This document shows, piece after piece, positions 55,746-64,000 of a DNA stretch of 64,000 nt. The translations under genes were made by a program, and so were the position numbers. The notes beneath the pieces were generated by a model that saw only the letters and a program-made list of their open reading frames with translations, had not been told where the DNA came from and did no database searches. How positions within the stretch are numbered: position 1 is the first letter of the stretch; every line of letters begins with the position of its first letter. The DNA is taken from NCBI GenBank assembly GCA_036346395.1, contig CM070594.1, positions 27,623,385-27,687,384 of the forward strand, given 5' to 3'. This stretch comes from Hsuehochloa calcarea. Its lineage: Eukaryota > Streptophyta > Magnoliopsida > Poales > Poaceae.

Positions 55746-55753
55746 TGAGGTGA

Positions 55754-58403
55754 TGTAAGATCGAGGTGGCCGACTAGAGGGGGGTGAATAGGCGGTTTTA
55801 AAAACTTTATCGGGCTAAACCAATATATAAATGCGGAAGCTAATAGCCAATTGGTTTTGCACAATTAAAACCTAAAACAACTAGGCTCAACTAAGTGCAC
55901 CAACAATACAAGAGAGCAATCAAACAATGATATATATAAGCAATTAAAGCATGTAATATAAATTGCTCAAAGTAAAGCACAAGTAAAAACAAGATGGACA
56001 CAATTATGTTTTACCGTGGTGTTCGGAGACTTGCCGGTCTCCCCTAATCCACGTTGAGGTAAGCCCAACCCGCGTTGGACCGGCTCCTCAAATGAGCACA
56101 CACCTCCGAGGTAAGTCCAACACTTGGACCGGTTCCAAACCGAACCAACACCTCGCTCAACTATGGTTGCTCTTCCTCCACTCCGAGATGGCGAGCACCA
56201 AACCACTCACAACCGCCGGGCCTTCTCACAAGCTTCTTGAGAAGGTCACCGAGCACGACGCCTCCACGCCGCCTAGGTGTCTGCAAACACCAAGAGTAAC
56301 AAATCCAACTTTCACTTGAACTAATCAAGTGTCAACGCCACGTGGATACACAATCCACTACCTAAGGCAACACATGCACTTAGGGTTTACTCTCTAATCT
56401 CACCAAGTGCAACACATGCACAAAAGAGAATAGAGGTTTGCTCTTAGCTCAAGAGGCTCACAAAGAGTTCACAATAGTTCTAAGCAACTTCAAAGAACCT
56501 CCCACAACCGCCAAGGTGGCTATATATAGCCCACACAAAAACTAGCCGTTGGGAGACAAATCCTCAAAAATCGGAAATCGGAAGTTCCGCCGCACAAAGG
56601 CCTGAACTACCGCAGAGAGAGAAAAGGCACCGCAACGGCTATGTCGACGAGAAACTAGCCGCTTGATTTTTAGTCCGAACTACCGCCAACTAAATATCGG
56701 AAGTTCCGATTCTTCGAAGTTCCGCCAACACATAGCGGAACTACCGCACTCTCAATTTTGGCTAAGTCCCCAAAATGGTGCTTCTCCGAAAACCAACCGT
56801 CGGATTTCGAGCATCCGATAAATCGGAAGTTCCGCCAATACACTCCGAACTTCCGCACTTGGAAAATCGGCTAAGTCCTAAACCACCGCTCTCGAAAAAT
56901 CAAGCCGCGGAAAATCGGACGGTCAGGTGCGGAACTTCCGCCGTTAAACCGCGGAACTTCCGATGTTCCCGATGTAAGTCGAAATGGCTTTTTCAACAAC
57001 TTCAATTGCAAAACACATTTGCTAATTGACAAGCCATGCCAACAAAGGTCACAAGCAAGATTCCCAACAAGTTGCAAAACACATTTGTCAACTTTTGGAA
57101 TCATACCACAAGGAAAAGGTACATGGACTTACACCATTTGCAAAACGATTTGCAAACTTAAGTCACATGCTACAAGGGTTGAATGCATGAGCATCGGCTA
57201 TTTGCAAAACACATTCGCAAATAATAGCTCCATGCATAGATGAGCTAGAGCAAATATAATGAGCTATCAACACATGACTAACTCAAACTACTAGTCAAGA
57301 TCCTCTTAATAGTACGGCAAACCTATACTAGCAATCCGGTCTTTCAACCAAACACCGAGACAGTAAAAGACTAGGAACACATCCTTAGCCCTAGCTAGTC
57401 ATACCTTTGCCTTGCATCTTCTTGAAGCTTGATGACGACATCAACACTTCAAGTCCGGTCCTTGACTTTGACAATCATCAACTTATGATGATTTCTTCAC
57501 TTCGGGATCTTGTCTTGAACATCATCAACACATGATGATTTCTCCATCCCGAGTCTTCACATGCACCAACACATGATGCAATCCTTCACTTGACCTCCAT
57601 CAACACATGATGGGTCTTCTCTGTCTTGATGATCAACTCATGATCATCTCTTCTTGATAAACATCAACTCATGATGCATCATTTACACTAAGTTTTGACT
57701 TGATGATCAACTCATGATCATCCCAAGTCTTCATCATCCCGAACATAACCTGTATATCCAACTCATGGAAAATGTTAGTTCCATAATGTGATCATCATTA
57801 ATTACCACATCATACCATTAACTCATAATGGTGGGACAAGATACCTCAATCTTTCCCTATTTGGTAATTGATGATAACCACTTAAATTCTCATAAATTTA
57901 ATGATGATAAATGAGAGAACAATTGAGTATATAGACTACACAAGTTATATATATTTAACATGAGTATACAAGAACTACACAAGTTCTATATACTCATAAC
58001 ATGAGTATATACGAACTACACAAGTTTTGTATACTCAAAGGTTTTGTTTCAACGTAAAGATCCTTAGTATATGTGGAGAATGGAATATGGATCAATACTA
58101 ATGAAACCACAAAGTATAGGATAAAACTCCCCCTAAATGTGTGCATACACAAATATGTAATGAGGTCATATGCACATATTCAAGTTTAACTTAAGGTTGA
58201 GTTCAATCCTATATTTTGGATCCGAGAAATGCAACAATATATAAAATTGAGATGTCGATTGCATACCTCGTTGTGTTTCACCTTTATATCCAAATGAGAC
58301 TACACAAAGATAATACTTGATAAAAGAGTTAGTCTCATATTTGGATTTGTCATTAATCACCAAAACAATCCATTAACTCATAATGGCGGGTCTAGATCTT
58401 TCA
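55754..58403 (-). repeat. Sirevirus-like 3' LTR, about 2.65 kb
   Basis: The minus-strand start TGAAAGATCTAGACC (58403) follows the PPT CCAAAAAGGGGGAGAT. The end is GATCTTACA at 55754. It carries the cluster of CGGAAGTTCCG-like motifs (56575-56965). A second, weaker copy of the PPT region (CCATTAACTCATAATGG followed by TCAATCTTTCCC, 57822-57875) lies inside, so the true start could be there instead. No gene. Confidence 0.55.
56575..56965. repeat. Cluster of palindromic CGGAAGTTCCG / CGGAACTACCGC motifs in the LTR
   Basis: About fifteen copies of GGAAGTTCCG, GGAACTTCCG, GAACTACCGC or half-sites in 390 bp. The perfect 9-10 bp palindrome GGAAGTTCC or its near-twin GGAACTTCC recurs at irregular 15-40 bp spacing. 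Confidence 0.9.
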
Positions 58404-58930
58404 ATCTCCCCCTTTTTGGTGATTGATGACAAATCCATTATCAATAACAACATTTGGATATTCATAGACATAAGAAAAGAATTTTAAACTAATGAACTAT
58501 GTCTATGCATCATATGAGGTGAAACATAAAGCATTGAACAAAATGCATATGAAAACATTCTCCCCCTTACACATCTAATGCATACATTTTCCCTCTTTTG
58601 GCATGTCTAAACGAATCAAACACCCAAATGAACAATATTGATAAAAACATTCTCCCCCTTTTGGCATAAATCACCCAAAAACACAAGACAAATCTTAGCC
58701 AAAAGGAGTATTTGCAAATCAATACCACTTGCAAAAACAATGAGGTAGGTCACAAAAAGTATGAATTGAACTTATATGACCAAGGGGGAATTTTGTTCTC
58801 AAGATATGAGAGGAGAAACAAGGATAGGTTACATACCTATTGATCATCACATTCTCCCGTTTTAAATCAAAACATTGAGAACCATTTGAAATGATAGTTG
58901 AAACATATTCAACTAACCTCCCCTTTTGAA
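58404..58930 (-). promoter_or_regulatory. Polypurine tract and additional PPT-like motifs
   Basis: The PPT AAAAAGGGGGAGAT (minus strand, 58404-58418) primes plus-strand DNA synthesis. Similar AAGGGGGAGAA or AAAAGGGGGAGAA motifs occur at about 58559-58572, 58649-58662 and, weaker, 58850 and 58917. Multiple PPTs upstream of the 3' LTR are a described Sirevirus trait. The space 58440-59280 holds no gene. Confidence 0.7.
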
Positions 58931-59280
58931 AAGAAATATAGATAATCTCTCATTTTAATAATTTTCACAAACTATGTTGAGAGAACATAAAGAACAATGC
59001 TTGAGAGAGATTTTTATAAAAAATTTGGCAGAATTTCTCTTGTAAAGAGGGACATCCACGACAGGAGATAAAAAGATATAATCAACCACACAAAATATTC
59101 ATTCATAATCACATCTCATCCATATCTCATGCAAACATAAATCATGGCATAAAAACATGTTCTCACACAGAGTACCAAAAGATAGCATAGCCACAATAAG
59201 AGTCATACAGCCAGGTAGTCATAAGATATTACAATTTTTTTTTTGCATACAAGGTCTAATGACCTAAATAGAACAAACGA

Positions 59281-60660
59281 CTACTGCTCAGCAGGAGGGT
59301 CTTGAGGATGATCGACTGGAGGAGCAGCAGGAGGAGCACCAGGAGGAGAGCGAAAGCGACGCCGTCCAAAGTGAACTGGTGGAGGAAACTGTTCGGCGAA
59401 TCTGGCCGAAGCGCCAAGATCGGGCCGAGTGGGCGCCGAGTCCGAAGTGGTCGCCTCTGAAAGCATCCAATCGCAAAGGTGGCGCCTCAAACGCATCCAG
59501 CCTAGAAGTGGTCGCCTCCTGGAAGGTATCCTGGGATGCCCTCATCTCCAACAAGGTGGCATAAATCTGATCCATAGTGGCTATACCTTGTGGAGGAGCA
59601 GCAGCAGCAGCAGCAGCAGCAGGAGGTGCGGCTTGTGTACTTCACTGAGCACGCCTAAGATTGGCAGGGATTGGAGGACCTTCTCTTGGTTTATAGGCTT
59701 TATGTGCTGAAGGTAAAGCTCCATTATAATCAGTTTGTTTAATGATCAAAGCCATAATGTAAGGTGCAAAGTTTATCCGCTTGACTCGATCATTCTTTGT
59801 TCCTCGCTATCTCTCTTATGATTACATCCACAACATCAAACTTCCTTCCATGCATGATGCATTCCAATATATTCCAAATATGCCCTCTAATTGCATCATA
59901 ATTCCCGCTCTTTGGTAATATGGTATGGTTAATGATCCTATTTACCAAGCTAGGAATAGGAAGAAGTCCTGTGATCTTACCAGGGACAAATCTTTGAGTG
60001 GTGTCATAAAATTCATTCCAAGCGTAAAGAGGAGAACTGTGCCATCATAAATTTTCTCATATCTACTCGACTCGACATCCAATGCACGCTCAAACCCACG
60101 CTTTGAGCAGAATGTCTCACGTTCTGCCATCCAAGTGAGCCGAGAAAATCGGAGGAATGCACACTTGTGGCATAGAATTGACGGATGATCTCATCACTAT
60201 AGTTGCACTTTATTGCCACAAGGTTGTGAATCTCACTACCGAAGAGCCCAGATGTACCCTCATATCTGTCAAGTCCATTGAGGTAGGACCAATTGATGTA
60301 CTTGTGATCGTGAATGGTTTGTTTGGTCCATAAAAGAGATCATAAACTCGCTTTGAAATTTGGTATGAAAACGAGGGTCATCAACGCTTCTGGAAGTGAG
60401 TATTGATCTTTATCCCTAAGAATAGTGTAGTCGTCACGTAAGTCCTTTAAGATCAATTTCAATCTCTTCCGGTTCTCCTAGTTCCTCATCGATTCATACT
60501 CGATTCTTCTCCGATCCACTTTCTTCGATCCCAATTATCGATTCTTCCTCATTTCTTGAAGAAGATGCTCCAAAGATCCGAATAGTGCTTTGGGATCGCC
60601 ATCTTCATCCTTGGCATCTTCAAGAACAACAATGGATGAAGTGACAAAGATTGAATCAAA
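59281..60660 (-). pseudogene. Downstream ORF of the Sirevirus-like element, plant transposon protein type
   Basis: Minus-strand fragments: YINWSYLNGLDRYEGTSGLF, then LVAIKCNYSDEIIRQFYATS (about 60300-60160), RETFCSKRGFERALDVESSR (60120-60060), and a C-terminal part DQIYATLLEMRASQDTFQEA (59570-59510) followed by a Pro-rich tail (GAPPAAPPVDHPQDPPAEQ) ending at 59281. A poly-AGC run (59595-59623) encodes a single-residue tract. The EIIRQFYAT signature is found in many grass retroelement ORFs of the ATHILA ORF1/putative plant transposon protein kind; its function is unknown. The ORF occupies the env-like position. Several frameshifts. Start uncertain. Confidence 0.6.
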
Positions 60661-60704
60661 AGAAGATGAAATTTCGTGTTCATCAGACAATCTAAGCTCA
60701 AGAG

Positions 60705-61330
60705 TTTAACGCCGAACTACCGCTAGCGGAAGTTCCGCGCTCTTAACAAATGAAGTTCGATTTTCCTGGGCCGACTCTAGGGCAAAGATAAATTTTGATT
60801 TTTCAGATTTTGATGGATTGAGTCCATGGAATCGATGCATAAACATCATACAATCAATCAACTAATTTGCCCAAGAATCTACCACAGATTTCATCGACAT
60901 TTCATTTTCCCCCAAAAACTCAAACCTAGGGTTCATGAGAGGCATAGATCCAAAGGGAATTGGAAATACCTTGAGGAATGGAGTGATTGAACCCTGGGGA
61001 AGCAATTGGTCGGTTGAGATTTGAAGAAAAACCAAGAGGGATCAAAGAGTTTTGTGGAGTATTTGGAGAAGAGGGAGTAGCTCGAGATGAAGAGATCATA
61101 CCGAGGGGTTAAGGAAACGGAGGAACCGCAGGAATTAAATGCTCTCAGCTACCGGAAATCGGAAGTTCCGCATTTCAAAGGCGGAAGTTCCGGGTAGCGG
61201 AAGTTCCGCTACCGAGTGCCTAAGCTCCGATTTTCCCGACGCTCGAAGAGAGCCGAAACGGAAGCTCCGCAATCAACAATGGACGTTCCGAAAACGGAAG
61301 TTCCGCATAGAATGCCTAAGTTCCGATTAT
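60705..61330. repeat. Second cluster of palindromic GGAAGTTCCG motifs
   Basis: The same motif family as in the LTR: CGCTAGCGGAAGTTCCGC (about 60721), then a dense group at 61150-61325 (CGGAAGTTCCGC four times, CGGAAGCTCCGC, GGACGTTCCG). Located in the internal region between gag and the downstream ORF. Confidence 0.9.
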
Positions 61331-62359
61331 CCCGACACTTCAGAAAGATCTTGAATTTGATTTTTATGCAAATGATCCCTAGTTTTGCACTCAAATAAAT
61401 ATCATTCAGATCATTGTACATTAAAAAGACTAATGTCTATCCAAGAAAATAATTTTTATGAATTTAGTTTTGATTTTGCAAATGAAGCCTCATCTTCATG
61501 AAATTAATCAAAACAACTCAAAGAGAACATTTTGTTGATTTTAAAGCATCCAATTTTATGTATGAGTCATAAATGCCATTTTGAACCTTTTCATAAGAAT
61601 AGTTTTGGTTCATATGGAAAACTCACTTAAGTGCTAGAAAGTGACCACTTAGGTCAAAGTAGGATTTTGGACGAGTTTCAAAATCAAATAACCTTTTCTA
61701 GGTTGGTCTTTTGGAAATTCTTTGAATACCAAAAATGTTTAGAATAACCAACTCTAGGATTTTTCTTTTGTCAAGATTTTCAAATTCCTTTTAGAATAGA
61801 TTTTACACGAAAATTTAGTTTATGTCAAAAACAAGATACCATAATGTAAGATTTTGGACATAAACTTATTTTCACTTAAAATAGGTTTTTCTAAAGCCAA
61901 GACCTTTGGTAAATCTTTGAAAAGCATTTGTATACCTTTTGCAACTAGTTTTTCAAAGAATTACTAATAATTATGAAATTTTTGACTTTTGGCTAAAAGG
62001 CTCATTTTTTGAAAAACAATACTAGCACTTAATCAATTTGGGCACACTTAGGGATGTGATATACATGACTATGATTTAGCACTCCCCCTTAATGTGCCAC
62101 TTCCAACTTGCTCAAGATATTAATAATGAACATTATGAACATAGAGCAAGAACACTCCTTTTAATAAGATTTTCATGAAATGCAACCTACACAAGGTATA
62201 AAGGGGCTAGATACTTCAATGTAAATACTTGTTACCGAGATGGCATTGGTTCTTGATGTGAAACGATTATCCTCAAACTTGGCTCCAATTTGATATATGA
62301 TGACATCCATCTTTATATGAATAAGCCAAGTCTCCAATGCCTCTCCAAGTACCTATTAA
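61331..62359. other. Internal non-coding stretch of the Sirevirus-like element
   Basis: AT-rich sequence with no recognisable protein in any frame. It contains another PPT-like ACTCCCCCTTAA (62083) and TTTTTCAAAG/TTTTGGC repeats. In an autonomous Sirevirus the protease, integrase and RT would occupy this position. Confidence 0.55.
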
Positions 62360-63737
62360 GCATTTAAGCGCATTTTGGTACCCAAAACTAGGTTGGGTCC
62401 ACGAATGTTAGTCACAATAGATTTGGGCACCCAAATGGCCCTAGCATTAGTTTTATGTGTACTAACTATTCTAGCAAACACATTGCCATTAATATCCTTC
62501 CTAAGCAAATATTGATCATTATAAATAATGGGCTTAGAGTGATACCTTTGGGACAATCCTTACTATATGTCCCTTTTCCCAAGCAATTGTAGCAAGTTCA
62601 AGTTTGTATTCATCTTTTACCTTCTTTACTTGCTCCTTGCCGGTTCGCCTCTTCTTTGATGACAATTTCTTGTCATTCACTTTGTTTGGGCACACTGAGG
62701 CGAAGTGGCCCTTTCCATTGCATCCATGGCACTTGACATTCTTCGTGTGTCTTGCATTGTGCCTAGTCTTGCTTGTCTCCTTCTTCTTAGGAGTGAAGCC
62801 AATTCCACTCTTATCTTGCAAGCGTCTTTGCTTGCTCAATATATCGTCAAGAGTGGCCTTCCCTTTTAGGCCTCTTTCCAAGTCATTCTTTAATTTGTTG
62901 ACTTGGGCCTTGAGCTCTTTGTTTTCCTCTACAATGTTAGTGTTGACAAGCATATAGGAAATAGGAGCATCTACTTTTGAGCAACAAGGCATATCAATCA
63001 AATCCTCACAAGAGGTGGATATGCTAACTTTAGATGAAATGCAAGATGTGGGAACTATGCATGGCATATCATCTAATAACTTGCATGTAATGCCTATATC
63101 CACCTTGGACTTATTAAGATCTTTGAGAAGGAGAGTCTCATGAGATTCTTTTAGCTCTTCATAAGAATCCTTGAGAGAAAGAAATTCTTTCTTCAAGACT
63201 TTGAATTTTGACTTCTCCTTGCCAAGATATTCATTTAAGTCTTCTAACATTTCCATCAACTTATCATAGGTGGGTTCTTCATTTTCGTTTACCTCATCAT
63301 TACCTTTAGCCATGAAGCATTGAGTTGATGTCGAGGGAGTTGTGGACTCATCATTATCGGAGCTAGAAGTTGAACATTCTTCTTCCGATGTCCACTCCTG
63401 TGTGCAATCATCACTAGTAGGTGTGGACATTTCATATTTATCTTGAAAATGTGTCCACATAGCATGAGCGCTCTCAAGATTGCACGCTTCATCAAACATC
63501 TCTACACTCAAAGCACTAAATAAACCGTTAATTGCTTGAGCGTCGAGATGTAAGCTTTTCTCTTCCTCAATTGTTGGAGCAAGATGATCCAATGGAGGAG
63601 AAAAGCCAACATCTACAATCCGCCATATTTTTGGACTCATGGCCCTAAAATAACAAGACATGGATTTTCCAATGGGCATAATTTGTGCCATCAAATAGAG
63701 GTGCTTCACCTAGGTGCACTAAATCTCTAGTTGCCAT
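62360..63737 (-). pseudogene. Sirevirus-like gag with zinc knuckle
   Basis: The true start is ATG at 63737 (MATRDLVHLGEAPLFDGTNY), not the internal one at 63709. One base is missing near 63660, after which the main frame runs to 62534: AQAINGLFSALSVEMFDEAC, HAMWTHFQDKYE (capsid), a Ser/Asp/Glu-rich linker, a coiled-coil-like stretch (EMLEDLNEYLGKEKSKFKVL, ENKELKAQVNKLKNDLERGL), and the CCHC knuckle CHGCNGKGHFASVC (about 62745-62700). After another shift near 62545, RAIWVPKSIVTNIRGPNLVL closes the gag at about 62360. About 455 codons in total, normal for this group. It binds and packages element RNA. Only two single-base breaks, so young or mis-assembled. Confidence 0.85.
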
Positions 63738-63793
63738 CCTTTACTCTCTAGACGGTTAAGTCTAATAAATGAGAGACCAAGCTCGATACCACT

Positions 63794-64000
63794 TGTAAGA
63801 TCGAGGTGGCCGACTAGAGGGGGTGAATAGGCGGTTTTAAAACTTTATCTGCTAAACCAATATATAAATGCGAAGCTAATAGCCAATTGGTTTTGCACAA
63901 TTAAAACCTAAAACAACTAGGCTCAACTAAGTGCACCAACAATACAAGAGAGCAATCAAACAATGATATATATAAGCAATTAAAGCATGTAATATAAATT
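63794..64000 (-). repeat. Sirevirus-like 5' LTR, inner end only
   Basis: 207 bp matching 55754-55964 with four one-base gaps and one substitution; three of the gaps are shorter homopolymers. On the minus strand it is followed by the PBS-like TGGTATCGAGC. The rest of the LTR lies beyond the window. Confidence 0.9.

Larger units (their letters stand above)
53291..55753 (-). mobile_element. Ty3/gypsy chromovirus, 3' portion (integrase, chromodomain, LTR)
   Basis: Minus strand: the integrase zinc-binding and core domains (55750-54905), a linker, a chromodomain (54388-54173), then an LTR-like region starting TGTTAGGTGGAGC at 54087. The 5' side is cut at 55753 by the LTR of the Sirevirus-like element, whose other flank is outside the window. 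It is a different family from the chromovirus at 1-7734. Confidence 0.8.
55754..64000 (-). mobile_element. Sirevirus-like LTR retrotransposon lacking visible pol
   Basis: Direct repeats beginning TGTAAGATCGAGGTGGCC at 55754 and 63794 are the inner-facing ends of two LTRs; the right LTR runs off the window. On the minus strand TGGTATCGAGC, close to the initiator tRNA-Met PBS, follows the LTR at about 63790-63780. Then come gag (63737-62360), a long non-coding stretch, an unrelated ORF (about 60660-59281), several PPT-like AAAAGGGGGAGA motifs and the 3' LTR. No integrase, RT or RNase H can be read between 62360 and 58404. Gag type, GGGGGTGAATAGGCGG near the LTR end, repeated PPTs and palindromic motifs all point to the Sirevirus group of copia. 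Confidence 0.8.

Noticed and set aside
56575..56965. Heat-shock elements
   Set aside because: The motif has GAA and TTC separated by one base, not the two required for the nGAAnnTTCn pattern, and half-sites are not in the right phase.
55754..64000. CRISPR-like array from the repeated palindromes
   Set aside because: Repeats are only about 10 bp, irregularly spaced and inside a plant retroelement; no cas genes.

Overview
This window looks like intergenic, transposon-packed nuclear DNA of a grass. The evidence is a dense mix of Ty3/gypsy chromoviruses, Ty1/copia elements, a Sirevirus-like element and CACTA (En/Spm) transposons. Their subterminal repeats (ACTCGGCAAA type and ACACTCGGGAAA type) are of the kind common in panicoid and related PACMAD grasses. 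I see no intact host gene, no rRNA or tRNA gene and no CRISPR array. The species cannot be fixed from the sequence alone. Nearly every reading frame belongs to a mobile element and is broken. The only host-gene signal is a pair of fragments of an ABC1/UbiB-type kinase gene near 13-14 kb. Coordinates were read by eye; element ends given with target-site duplications (TSDs) are exact, the others are approximate.

Layout. 1-7734: the 5' half of a minus-strand chromovirus (RNase H, RT, protease, gag, then a 4,989-bp LTR). It is inserted into the transposase gene of CACTA element 1 (7735-12677), which carries an 850-bp near-perfect palindrome. 12678-14611: unique-looking DNA with two tandem ABC1-kinase pseudogene fragments. 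14612-21242: a complete CACTA element 2 with 3-bp TSD AAA. 21243-25525: LTR-like remnant, duplicated low-copy DNA, a GA microsatellite and a retropepsin fragment. 25526-34290: a plus-strand chromovirus LTR split by a small CACTA element (26949 to about 29060, with an Ulp1-like protease pseudogene) and by a 3,233-bp minus-strand solo LTR (29074-32306, TSD ACGTG/ATGTG).

34291-36513: 3' end of a copia element (RNase H scrap, PPT, 1.6-kb LTR). 36514-38391 and 44876-45043: LTR-like DNA split by a complete minus-strand copia element (38392-44870, TSD GGGCG, LTRs about 99% identical). 45868-46071: mariner-like MITE remnant. 46174 to about 53290: an old plus-strand copia element with 235-bp LTRs. About 53291-55753: the 3' end of a minus-strand chromovirus (integrase, chromodomain, LTR). 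55754-64000 and beyond: a Sirevirus-like minus-strand element with gag, no visible pol, an unrelated downstream ORF, several PPT-like motifs and dozens of CGGAAGTTCCG-type palindromic motifs.

How it fits together: the genes here serve transposition only (capsid, protease, reverse transcriptase, integrase; TNP2 and an accessory protein for CACTA). The order of nesting gives a relative history: CACTA 1 before the chromovirus at its left; the retropepsin host element before the 25.5-kb LTR, before the CACTA and solo LTR inside it; and copia 38392-44870 as one of the youngest events. Many frame breaks in the youngest elements are single-base deletions, some in homopolymers, so part of the apparent decay may be assembly error.
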